From UMGS1958 sp045542415 (lineage in GTDB: Bacteria > Bacillota > Clostridia > UBA1381): DNA of 64,000 nucleotides. This document shows positions 7,495-16,502 of this stretch, one piece after another. The position numbers and the translations under genes are program-made. The stretch is taken from contig JAZQKZ010000048.1 of NCBI GenBank assembly GCA_045542415.1, positions 70,138 to 134,137 on the forward strand, written 5' to 3'. A model generated the notes under the pieces. The model was not told the origin of the DNA, made no database searches, and was given only the letters and a program-made list of their open reading frames with translations. Every line of letters begins with the position of its first letter. The first letter of the stretch is position 1.

Positions 7495-10080
7495 ATGAAA
7501 ATAACAAACAAACCTACATATATTAGCTTGTTTAGCAGTGCTGGTATTGGGTGTTACGGATTTAAGTTGGAGGGATTTGATTGTGTGGCAACAAACGAGT
7601 TAATCCCCAGACGATTGGAAATCCAAAAGTTTAACTGTAAATGTAAGTATGACAGCGGATATATATGTGGTGATATTACTAATGAAGACATTAAAAGACA
7701 GCTGTACTCTCAAGTTGAATTCTGGAAAAGAAATGAGAACTTATCTTGTGTGGATGTAGTTATTGCGACACCTCCGTGTCAGGGAATGTCCGTAGCCAAT
7801 CATAAAAAAGGTAAGACGGAAATAGTAAGAAATTCTTTAGTAATAGAGTCGATTAAGATAATTAAGGATTTAAATCCACGTTTTTTTGTTTTTGAAAATG
7901 TTCCGGCATTCATGAAAACTATTTGTACAGATATTGATGGTAATAATAAAACAATTGCAGAAGCAATAGAAGAAAATCTCGGAAAGTTGTATTCCTACAC
8001 GTCAAGAGTCATAAATTTTAAAAATTACGGAGCGTGTTCAAGCAGGCAAAGAACCGTTGTTATAGGAGTGTCCAATGCTTACGCAGATGATGTATCTCCG
8101 CTTGAATTATATCCTGATTTAATGAAAGAACGTACGTTGAGAGAAGTGATTGGGGGATTGGAATCATTAAATGAATTTGGAGAAATAGACCAAGATGATA
8201 TATACCATGCTTTCAGAATATATCCTGAACATATGCGCGAATGGATTTCGGGTATTTCTGAGGGGCAATCAGCGTTTGATAATATAGATGACAATAAAAA
8301 GCCACATCAGGTTATAGATGGGAAAATTGTTATCAATCAGAGAAAAAATGCAGACAAATATACAAGACAGTATTGGGACAAGGTTGGTCCGTGTATTCAT
8401 ACAAGAAACGACCAGCTTGCAAGTCAAAATACAATTCATCCGAGTGATGACCGTGTGTTTAGCATTAGAGAATTGATGTTGATGATGACGGTTCCTGAGA
8501 CGTTTAAATGGGTTGCAGAAGATATCGGTATATTAAATGGTCTGCCGGAAAAACAGAAAAGGGCTTTCCTGAAGAAAGAAGAGATAAAAATACGTCAGTC
8601 GTTAGGCGAAGCTGTGCCTACGGTGATTTTTCAATCTATTGCAAAGAAAATGGTGCAAGCACTGAAATGTACTTCCGTAAACAAAGCTACAATCAACAAA
8701 ATAGTAACCTCATCTAACTTGGCTGATTTTGATGCTTTATTTGAGTATGTAAAAAAAAACCCAATGAAGTTATCTCCTGCAATGTTGGGAAAAGTTGCTG
8801 AATTGGCTAATTCGAGCCGTACGGATAATGCTGCTTATTTTACAAGCAAGTCATTGATAACCGAAATGATGAAGGCTTTGCCTGATACCGATAAAGATAC
8901 TGTCAGAATACTTGAGCCCTCTGTTGGAGTAGGTAATTTCATACCGTTAATTATTAAAAAATTCGAGGGTAAAAATATTATGCTTGATGTTGTGGATATA
9001 GATTCAAACAGCTTGGAAATCACAAAACTTATATTAAAGAATTATGATATACCAAGTAATTGTACTATCAATTATATCCATGCGGATTTTTTACTATATG
9101 AATTTGACCGGAAATACGATTATATTATCGGAAATCCGCCATTCTATAAAATGAAATCAAATAACAGGTTACTAAGTTTATATAGGAGAAATGCCGTTAA
9201 TAAAAATACAACTAATATTTGTTCCTTTTTTTTGGATAAAGCAATGAAAATAGGAAATTATGTTTCATTAGTATTCCCTAAGTTTCTTTTGAATACACCG
9301 GAATTTGCTCCATCAAGAGAATACATTGCAGAAAAATCTGTGGAATGCATAATTGATTTTGGAGAAAAAGGGTTTCCGGGAGTTCTTGTCGAAACATTGG
9401 CTATTTTTATAAACAATACATCAAAACCATCAAAAACCCGTGTAGTATCAGTTACACACGGTATATATTTAATGCAACAGCAAAAATATATATTTGATGA
9501 AAAACTGCCGTATTGGATTATATATAGGAACCAAGCATTTGACGATGTGTGCAAAAAATTAGATTTTAATGTTTTTAAGGTTTTCAGAGATAGACAAATA
9601 ACAAATAAGGTACTGTCAGAAAATGGTGATATAAGGGTTTTAAAATCAAGGAATATAAATGATGAGGGAACAAAAATTATAGATATTGCCGGATATGATT
9701 CTTATATATCTCTTGAAGAAGCTCAAAATTTAGCGGTGTTTGACTACTATAAAAGAAGTGATGTCTATCTGACTCCGAATATGACATATAAGCCAAGAGT
9801 AATCAAAAAGCCTAAAGATGTTCTTGTTAATGGCTCTCTTGCAATTTTAATACCAAAAGGAACAGAGGAGCTGTCCGAAGAACAAATGTTATATTTTTCA
9901 ACAGATGAATATAGAAGTTTTTATCAAATTGCAAGGAATTACCAGACACGCTCTTTGAATGTAGATGCTTGTTCAGTATTTTTTTATGGATTGTTGCGTA
10001 AAGATGAGAAAAAATCACCAATAACAGAGAAATTCAGGGAAGAAGATTTTCAAGTATCATTAACTGATTTATTAAAGTGA
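7495..10080 (+). CDS. Fused DNA methyltransferase: m5C domain plus N6-adenine domain
   Basis: An 861-residue fusion of two DNA methyltransferases. Residues 1-390 are a cytosine-5 enzyme: motif I LFSSAGIGCYGF (12-23), motif IV TPPCQG with catalytic C95, motif VI ENV (134-136), motif VIII RQRTVVIG, and motif X GEAVPTVIFQSIAKK (371-385). Residues 430-861 are an N6-adenine enzyme of the Eco57I/TaqI style: SAM motif EPSVGVGNF (474-482), catalytic NPPF (547-550) and a following target-recognition region. The HNH endonuclease gene starts 10 bp downstream, so this is a type II modification gene. Using different chemistry for the two strands is typical of asymmetric, type IIS-like recognition sites. 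The start has GAGGT eight bases before it. Confidence 0.9.
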   Translation: MKITNKPTYISLFSSAGIGCYGFKLEGFDCVATNELIPRRLEIQKFNCKCKYDSGYICGDITNEDIKRQLYSQVEFWKRNENLSCVDVVIATPPCQGMSVANHKKGKTEIVRNSLVIESIKIIKDLNPRFFVFENVPAFMKTICTDIDGNNKTIAEAIEENLGKLYSYTSRVINFKNYGACSSRQRTVVIGVSNAYADDVSPLELYPDLMKERTLREVIGGLESLNEFGEIDQDDIYHAFRIYPEHMREWISGISEGQSAFDNIDDNKKPHQVIDGKIVINQRKNADKYTRQYWDKVGPCIHTRNDQLASQNTIHPSDDRVFSIRELMLMMTVPETFKWVAEDIGILNGLPEKQKRAFLKKEEIKIRQSLGEAVPTVIFQSIAKKMVQALKCTSVNKATINKIVTSSNLADFDALFEYVKKNPMKLSPAMLGKVAELANSSRTDNAAYFTSKSLITEMMKALPDTDKDTVRILEPSVGVGNFIPLIIKKFEGKNIMLDVVDIDSNSLEITKLILKNYDIPSNCTINYIHADFLLYEFDRKYDYIIGNPPFYKMKSNNRLLSLYRRNAVNKNTTNICSFFLDKAMKIGNYVSLVFPKFLLNTPEFAPSREYIAEKSVECIIDFGEKGFPGVLVETLAIFINNTSKPSKTRVVSVTHGIYLMQQQKYIFDEKLPYWIIYRNQAFDDVCKKLDFNVFKVFRDRQITNKVLSENGDIRVLKSRNINDEGTKIIDIAGYDSYISLEEAQNLAVFDYYKRSDVYLTPNMTYKPRVIKKPKDVLVNGSLAILIPKGTEELSEEQMLYFSTDEYRSFYQIARNYQTRSLNVDACSVFFYGLLRKDEKKSPITEKFREEDFQVSLTDLLK

Positions 10081-10090
10081 GGGGAGAGTT

Positions 10091-11314
10091 ATGTTAACAC
10101 AACAAGCAATTATAGATTTTTGCAACCAATATGATTATGACATAAGAAAGTCAGGAAATGGAAGATGGATTGACCAAAAATGTGCAGCAGATGTGGTTAC
10201 AGTAATAGCTGATTGTATTTATAACTATGAACTTGAAAATAGAGGCGGTTCATTTTCCTCGCTTGATATTTGGCACTATGATTACGCTATTGAGAATATA
10301 GAAGAAATTTTTAAAAAGCCCGGTGTTGAAAGTAAAAGTGCAAAAAATGAATATGACAAATTTTTTCAGCAGCCAATGGAGATGTTAGCAAACGCACGGG
10401 TGCTTTCAAAGAATAAGCAAGGCAATCGTAATATCTATAAAGTTAATAATGTAGAGGTATTAGAATACATTGCTTTGCGTGAAAGGAATGCACTGTTCTT
10501 TTTAAAAACCTACATTGAAAAAGTTCTTAGTGATAGTGGTATTTATGATGTGTTTGAAGAGTTTTTTGGTCAACAGACTAAAGAAGCCTATCAAAAGGTT
10601 AAAACAGCATTTTCAAACTTCACCATCAGATATACAAAAATTAACGGAGAGGTTGAATGTAACCGTATTTTTATCAAGGTATTAAATCCGTTAGCTTATT
10701 TTAAAAATTCCAGGGGAACGGAAAAGGGAAGGATTTCAGAACAAAATATTACTTATGATATGTTGATGTATAACCGCAATAATTTCAGGGATATTTATTC
10801 CGATAAGCCGAAAGGAGTAACGAGAAAGGATTACGCTGCGGTTCACCCGGCTGAAGTGAATGAAGCATATTATCATTACCAATCTGCGAAAGCAAAAAGA
10901 TTTCTCCGCTTGTTTAATGATCAGAATCGAAACGGACAACCGGAACATTTGGAAATCTCGCATATGCATGACAAAGCAATACATATGCACCATATTTTTC
11001 CGGAGTCTGTTTTCCCTGAAATTTGTTACTACTTAGAAAATATTATCGCCCTTACCCCAACGCAACATTTAAATTATGCTCATCCGAATGGTAAGACGCA
11101 GGAAATTGACGAACAATATCAACATTTATTGCTGTTGTCTAAAGCGGATAGAATACAAGAAAATTTAACTGATGTAGCAGTTGAAAAAATATATGAATTT
11201 TCGAACTTTCTCTTTGTTTTAAATGTTGGGTTTGATAATGATGACTTGTTAGAAATTGCCGATATGGATTTTTGTGCGGTGGTAAATGCAATTAATGTTC
11301 ATTATGCAGTATAA
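10091..11314 (+). CDS. HNH-type restriction endonuclease
   Basis: A 407-residue protein with a C-terminal HNH (beta-beta-alpha-metal) nuclease. The motif runs from HMHHIFPE (H298-H301) through ENIIALTP (N317) to HLNYAHPNGK (H326, N328, H331). Residues 1-280 should recognise DNA but match nothing I know. It starts 10 bp after the fused methyltransferase stop, with GGGGAG ahead of the ATG, and is followed by a strong terminator, so the pair is a closed restriction-modification operon. The recognition sequence cannot be read from the protein. The methyltransferase partner makes a type II restriction enzyme much more likely than a homing or Cas-type HNH nuclease. Confidence 0.8.
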   Translation: MLTQQAIIDFCNQYDYDIRKSGNGRWIDQKCAADVVTVIADCIYNYELENRGGSFSSLDIWHYDYAIENIEEIFKKPGVESKSAKNEYDKFFQQPMEMLANARVLSKNKQGNRNIYKVNNVEVLEYIALRERNALFFLKTYIEKVLSDSGIYDVFEEFFGQQTKEAYQKVKTAFSNFTIRYTKINGEVECNRIFIKVLNPLAYFKNSRGTEKGRISEQNITYDMLMYNRNNFRDIYSDKPKGVTRKDYAAVHPAEVNEAYYHYQSAKAKRFLRLFNDQNRNGQPEHLEISHMHDKAIHMHHIFPESVFPEICYYLENIIALTPTQHLNYAHPNGKTQEIDEQYQHLLLLSKADRIQENLTDVAVEKIYEFSNFLFVLNVGFDNDDLLEIADMDFCAVVNAINVHYAV

Positions 11315-11358
11315 GACTAAAAATTTAAGAGATTAAAGCATTTTTATAAATACGGATT

Positions 11359-11402
11359 GAGGCAAAGAGGCGGTTAAACGGTCTCTTTGCCTCCCTTTTT
11401 TA
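11359..11402 (+). terminator. Terminator of the restriction-modification operon
   Basis: Stem GAGGCAAAGAG / CTCTTTGCCTC with CCTTTTTT after it. Confidence 0.85.
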
Positions 11403-11431
11403 TGTTCCCCTCGTCAAATGCGAATAAAGCC

Positions 11432-11460
11432 TTGTCATATTACGTCGAATCTGATATAAT
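11432..11460 (+). promoter_or_regulatory. Promoter of the TIR-NACHT gene
   Basis: TTGTCA (11432-11437), 17-base spacer, TATAAT (11455-11460). Transcription from about 11467 leaves a leader of about 26 bases with AGGAGG before the ATG. Confidence 0.7.
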
Positions 11461-11492
11461 ATATACATCCAATAACAAACAGGAGGCCGCAG

Positions 11493-14400
11493 ATGGAGCG
11501 TATTAATGATTTTTTTATCTCCCATAACAGCGATGATAAGGAGCATGCCCGTGCTTTGTATAATGTTCTGAAAGCTATTAATCCTGAATGGGAAATATGG
11601 CTTGATTGCAGTGATAAGAGACCGCTGGAGGTGGAGCGTGAATGGTGTGACGCTATGCATAAGGCGGCAGGTGCGTCTAAATATCTTATATTTGTTACAA
11701 GCTCTCCTGATTATCTCAAGGACGGAGGCGGCTGGGTATATGAGGAGGTTTCCTATTTCCATTCCCGTAAGGCTACAAGAATAAAGCGTAATGCGGCAGA
11801 CAGAACTATTGCTTACTTCGGAATATTTTTGGGCGGCTGTGACCTTGAAAACGAGCTTTTTAATGACCCGGATAAGGGGGCTACATACAATATCCTTTAT
11901 AACAGTCCTCAGCATCTGATGCTTGCGGAGGGTGAATCGGTGGAAATGGCGGCAGAGCGAATCCGGGACAAGGTTATGCACCTGATGTCTGAGAAATCAT
12001 CCGCACTTGCTGCAGAACTGCTGGATAAGGTGAACAGCTTTGCTTGCGAAAGAGAAAAGCAGGACGAGATGTTTTCAAGAACGGCAATCTGCGACAGACT
12101 TATCCCGCCGCTTGCGCGTGAGGGTGACTCCGATACAGACTTTGACGGATTATGCGATATACTTTCACACTCGCATGTCGCAATATTCAGTAATGAGGGC
12201 GGCTGCGGCAAGACTACGCTTCTGACAAAGCTGTTCTACCATTATCTTGATAAAGCCGGGCTTGGGGGAAGTGCCGGTGAGACAATGATTCCGATTTATA
12301 TCGAAGCAAAGACGCTGTCGGCGGAAAACTTTCTTATACTCAGGTATATATCACACACCCTTTACGGTGAATATACCGCAATGACAGACCGCTTTACAGG
12401 AGATACGGTTAAAAAAATCGGTAACGAATTTTCTCTGCAAACAGCTCAGCCGGGATATCTGCTGTTGATTGACGGATATAATGAAATTCCTGAAGCAAGC
12501 CTTTCGGCGTTCGATAAGGAGCTTAAAGACTTTATGCCCGGCGGAAGATACAGTAATGTGCGGCTTGTGATTTCAAGCAGAGAGTCGGGGACGGTGTTCC
12601 GTGAGGAGGCTTTTTGTGAGCTGCGTCTGGAAAAGCTGAGCAATCTGACCGTGAGCGAATACATGAAGGAAAATAACGCATGGCACGGAAAAATTGAAGA
12701 GACGCTTTTTGATATTCTTAAGATACCGATGTATTTAAAGCTGTATGTGGAAACTGCGGCGAATAATCAGATTCACAGCAAGTCAGACCTGTTGATGGAG
12801 TTTGTAAAATGGCAAAGCGGCAAGGATGCGGAAACCTCAACAACGGACAGGCAGAAAGCACAGTTTCACATAATGCTCTATCACATCCTGCCACTGCTTG
12901 CACACCGCATGGCTATGACCAATCAGTTGTCAAGGGGCAGTGCGGTTGACGAGTCGGAGCTGGAGGAGATTTTTGAGACGTGTTCCTCGCTTATAAAGGA
13001 AACACCGTACCGTAAATATTTCGGAAGTGAGTACCGTGAAATGCTGCGGCTTTCGGAGTTTAATACATGGGACAGCTTTGATATAATGGACGTGTCGTTG
13101 AGCTATTTCACGCAGACATGCAAGCTTTTGCGTAAGAGTACCGACGGCAGATTTGATTTTATACATCAGGTCTATCGTGAATTTTTCTGTGCATTGTTTA
13201 TATCCGAGGATATAAAACGCTCGGCTTCCGTTCGCGGCAGATGTATGTCACTTGAGCCGTCGGAGCTTAAGCCCGATATAAAGGAGTTCGTTGCCGGACT
13301 GTTAAGTGAGAGTATGCCGCACTATGACAAGGATAATGACCGTTGGGAATATTCCTGCAATGATGACTCATATCTCATCGCATTGATGGATATTTCAAGA
13401 GAAACCGGACAAAAGGACAATCCGGTATATATATCAAATGTTGTGGAGCTGTTGAAATATGCACGCCGCAATAATTTGTCGGGCTGTGATTTTTCGGGGC
13501 TTGACCTGACGGGTTGCGATTTGCGTACATGCCTTATGTACCGCCGTGACAGCTATGGAGAGTATGCATCCTCCTTTGCAGGTGCAAAAATCAACAGAGA
13601 GAATTTGCTCTGCGGTAATCATTTTTCGGCAATCACTGCGGCGTGTCTCAATGACGAATATCTGGCATCAGCCGACGCATTGGGAGTTATAAAGCTCTGG
13701 AGCCGTGACAGGAGAGTGAGTATTCCGCTTAAAACACTAACAGATGTCAGATGTAACATAAAAAAGCTGATATTCTCGCCCGACGGCAAGGCACTTTATG
13801 CGGCGACACCTCATGAAATACTTGAAATAGAGCTTCCGGAGGGTGACTTTGCACAGGTAAAGCCCAGGGTACTGTATGAAACGAGCAAGATACTGCGTGA
13901 TATCAGGCTTGGTAAGGATAATGAAATTCTTTTTTCAACGGTGTTTAATTCGTTCAATTATAAGAGTATATCCGAGCCGCAGGCTCCTGATTTACACAAG
14001 TTCAGGGCGATAAGCAGCTGCTCGGCAGTGAATGCATCGGGAAATCAGGTTGCTTTCGGGCATATAGCCGGACATAAGGGACTTAAAATATATAATTACA
14101 GTGAAGAGGCAGATGAATGGATTGAGCAGAAGGTGGGCTATTCGCTGTTGCTTGAACAGTATATCATGGAGCAGGAGGAGGCTTTACGGAGCTTTGGCTA
14201 CTATGATGTATTCCCGCATGACGGTGATGATGCACCGCTTATGAGCAAGGGGCGTTCGAGCTATTTCATACATTTACAGCTTCAGTTTGAGGACAGAACT
14301 CATTATCATGAGGAGATGCCGGAAAAGATAATCAGGCGGATTCTAAAGCTGCTCAGGGTCAACGGAATAATGCTTAATCCCGACCAGCTCAAGGAGATAT

Positions 14401-16265
14401 GGCGGATTGCAACGGAGTACAAGGAAAAGCTGGAGGTGCTTAGGGAGGAAAATCCGCTGCTGCTTTTCGTTTCGGGCAGAAAAATAGAAAGCGTGGCCTA
14501 CAGGGAGGATGCGGATATCCTACTGCTCTCATGCATTAATGTATTTGAAGTCAACGGTAAGGACAGCTATGACAGCGTAGTGCTTGAGCTTAACACAAGA
14601 ACGCTTGAGACCCGTGCTATAACCCGTTTCGGGGGTGTGTGCGGTCTGAGAGCGTGGTATTCGGGTGACGGAATTATTATCGGCGGTGAATACCGATTGT
14701 CGGTCTATGATTTACAGGGCGATAAAATGAAAAGTATTTCAGCCCTCTCGAAGAAAATATACAAGGTGTTTCAGCCCGAACACAGCAGCAGTGCTTTTGC
14801 GGCGGCGTATCATTTTATATATGAGACGGACGAGAACGGACGCTGTATAAACTGCTTCAACAATAGTCTCGGTTCATACAATGTTGCCTATTGCATGGAC
14901 GAAAACGGCGAAAGGTATCTTGTAAGAGTCTCTGATTTGAAAAAAACAGCGGAGGAGAAGCCGAAAGTAACGGCATTAAAGCTTTCAAACGGTTCCTACA
15001 GGACAGTACCAAACTGTCTTACCGTATGCAAGGAAAGAAGCACTGAGGAGTCGGGACGTGTTGCACAGATGTATTCGGAAAAGCTGGTATTCTTTGATAA
15101 CGGAATCAGGACGGACGAGCTGGAGATATGCTATAAGCTGTTTGTATGCGGCTGTGATTTTTCGGGCGTGAGGGGTACGCTGGCAAATCCGCATGATTTG
15201 CAGCTGCTTTATAAATACGGAGCGAAAACCGACATTGTCTCGCATGAATATGAAGGAGTACAGACTGACATGGGTACGGCAGCAGTGTCCGACAGGGAAT
15301 TTGAGCCGGAAAGTATTGATGCGGTGACACCGTATATATACCGTCCCGGAATGAGTGTAATAAAAAGAAACTTTTACAAACAGATCAAGGGCAAGGATAA
15401 GCTTGTTGCATTAAAGACGTGGAACAGGATTTATACGGGCTTTTGTGAAAACCGTGAGCTTGAGGCGGCTGATTATTCCATTCTTGAGTGGGTGAGCAAG
15501 CTGTCGTGCGTAACCTCAAAAATGATTTATGAGCTGATGAGTGCAGGCATAGTTGAAAAACCGACCCGGTATGAGTATCTGCCGGAGGCGGTTGATGCAC
15601 GAATGGCGGATTGCCTGCATCATACCTTTAAGCTGCTGATCAGATATGCATTTACTGACGGTGAAACGGTGGAAGAGCCGTTTATCTATACGCTTACACC
15701 CTTTTACGGACAGGCACTTCTGCTTGAAAGTGCAGGAGAAAAGCCGTTAAAGACGGATATGGAGAAAACCGTATTGGTAAGGGAAACCATGATACGCAAT
15801 GCATGGTTTTGTACAGCACTTAACCGCAGCGGCGGCGAATTGGTAAGCCATGCGTTCCGCACGGTGTTCCGTACGGAGGACCATGCAGACGGAGTAGGAA
15901 GAATAGATGCATATGTAAAGCTTAACGAGCAGGCATTTTTTGTCGAGACATTCCGAAAGTCGCTGACGGACAAAAAGGAAGAAAATATCGCAAACAAGGT
16001 GGAGAGGCTGTCGCTCATGGCGACATATTTCAGACATCTTATGAACGGTGACAATGCCGAGCGGCTTAGTGTTGCACCGGTATTGGTTATGATATGCGAG
16101 GACTATGAGCATTGCCGTGAAATAAACCGCATTATATGCGATATTGCTCCGCAGGTGCGGAAGCTGTTTACATATGATACTCTGATTGAGTCGGGGGCGA
16201 GCGACAATCATTTTGAGTTTATAAACGGTGAGCCGTTTGCGGTAAGGCTTGAGGATTTGGTTTAA
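11493..16265 (+). CDS. TIR-NACHT-propeller giant with replication-relaxation-like C-terminus
   Basis: A 1,590-residue single-gene protein. Residues 1-135 are a TIR domain (DFFISHNSDD at 6-15; W81 and E85 in GGGWVYEEVSYF fit the catalytic helix). Residues 225-580 are a NACHT-type STAND ATPase: Walker A EGGCGKTT (235-242), Walker B LLLIDGYNE (323-331), an SSRE sensor near 361-364, and the typical FIHQVYREFFCALF helix near 556-569. A pentapeptide-like strip (CDFSGLDLTGCDL, 665-677) leads into a WD40/propeller-like region from about 705 to 1280. The last ~230 residues look like a winged helix (ILEWVSKLSCVTSKMIYELM) plus a restriction-fold domain as in replication-relaxation proteins (RIDAYVKLN … FFVETFR … PVLVMICED). 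NACHT-TIR proteins are phage sensors that oligomerise and deplete NAD+. GC content is higher than in the neighbouring defence genes. Confidence 0.8.
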   Translation: MERINDFFISHNSDDKEHARALYNVLKAINPEWEIWLDCSDKRPLEVEREWCDAMHKAAGASKYLIFVTSSPDYLKDGGGWVYEEVSYFHSRKATRIKRNAADRTIAYFGIFLGGCDLENELFNDPDKGATYNILYNSPQHLMLAEGESVEMAAERIRDKVMHLMSEKSSALAAELLDKVNSFACEREKQDEMFSRTAICDRLIPPLAREGDSDTDFDGLCDILSHSHVAIFSNEGGCGKTTLLTKLFYHYLDKAGLGGSAGETMIPIYIEAKTLSAENFLILRYISHTLYGEYTAMTDRFTGDTVKKIGNEFSLQTAQPGYLLLIDGYNEIPEASLSAFDKELKDFMPGGRYSNVRLVISSRESGTVFREEAFCELRLEKLSNLTVSEYMKENNAWHGKIEETLFDILKIPMYLKLYVETAANNQIHSKSDLLMEFVKWQSGKDAETSTTDRQKAQFHIMLYHILPLLAHRMAMTNQLSRGSAVDESELEEIFETCSSLIKETPYRKYFGSEYREMLRLSEFNTWDSFDIMDVSLSYFTQTCKLLRKSTDGRFDFIHQVYREFFCALFISEDIKRSASVRGRCMSLEPSELKPDIKEFVAGLLSESMPHYDKDNDRWEYSCNDDSYLIALMDISRETGQKDNPVYISNVVELLKYARRNNLSGCDFSGLDLTGCDLRTCLMYRRDSYGEYASSFAGAKINRENLLCGNHFSAITAACLNDEYLASADALGVIKLWSRDRRVSIPLKTLTDVRCNIKKLIFSPDGKALYAATPHEILEIELPEGDFAQVKPRVLYETSKILRDIRLGKDNEILFSTVFNSFNYKSISEPQAPDLHKFRAISSCSAVNASGNQVAFGHIAGHKGLKIYNYSEEADEWIEQKVGYSLLLEQYIMEQEEALRSFGYYDVFPHDGDDAPLMSKGRSSYFIHLQLQFEDRTHYHEEMPEKIIRRILKLLRVNGIMLNPDQLKEIWRIATEYKEKLEVLREENPLLLFVSGRKIESVAYREDADILLLSCINVFEVNGKDSYDSVVLELNTRTLETRAITRFGGVCGLRAWYSGDGIIIGGEYRLSVYDLQGDKMKSISALSKKIYKVFQPEHSSSAFAAAYHFIYETDENGRCINCFNNSLGSYNVAYCMDENGERYLVRVSDLKKTAEEKPKVTALKLSNGSYRTVPNCLTVCKERSTEESGRVAQMYSEKLVFFDNGIRTDELEICYKLFVCGCDFSGVRGTLANPHDLQLLYKYGAKTDIVSHEYEGVQTDMGTAAVSDREFEPESIDAVTPYIYRPGMSVIKRNFYKQIKGKDKLVALKTWNRIYTGFCENRELEAADYSILEWVSKLSCVTSKMIYELMSAGIVEKPTRYEYLPEAVDARMADCLHHTFKLLIRYAFTDGETVEEPFIYTLTPFYGQALLLESAGEKPLKTDMEKTVLVRETMIRNAWFCTALNRSGGELVSHAFRTVFRTEDHADGVGRIDAYVKLNEQAFFVETFRKSLTDKKEENIANKVERLSLMATYFRHLMNGDNAERLSVAPVLVMICEDYEHCREINRIICDIAPQVRKLFTYDTLIESGASDNHFEFINGEPFAVRLEDLV

Positions 16266-16268
16266 GAT

Positions 16269-16310
16269 AAGGCACAGTCGGTATTTTTATGCCGTCTGTG
16301 TCTTTTTTGG
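16269..16310 (+). terminator. Terminator after the TIR-NACHT gene
   Basis: Imperfect hairpin GGCACAGTCGGTA / TGCCGTCTGTGTC followed by TTTTTT. Confidence 0.7.
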
Positions 16311-16414
16311 TTTGCGTCGGATTACAAAAGAACAATTTATCCTATAAAACAATCACAAAATATCGTTATTTTACAACAGAATTATTTGTATTTGTGCTGT
16401 TTTTCAATAAATCC

Positions 16415-16443
16415 TTGACAGTCACGGCAAATTTTGCTATAAT
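16415..16443 (+). promoter_or_regulatory. Consensus promoter of the pectin methylesterase gene
   Basis: TTGACA (16415-16420), exactly 17 bases, TATAAT (16438-16443): a perfect sigma-A promoter, in keeping with a highly expressed secreted enzyme. Confidence 0.85.
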
Positions 16444-16502
16444 AATATTATAGTATATTATGCCCATAGTGGCTTATACACAAGGGTAAAGGAGGAATTT
16501 TT

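Noticed and set aside
7371..7526. 51-codon frame with GTG start (IIDGFVRIHGALNC …) overlapping the start of the methyltransferase, a possible controller protein
   Set aside because: No ribosome site and no helix-turn-helix pattern; it may be a chance frame or a relic.
11400..11981. 193-codon minus-strand frame across the start of the TIR-NACHT gene
   Set aside because: It is a shadow of a gene with clear TIR motifs; Cys/His/Arg-rich translation is typical of antisense frames.
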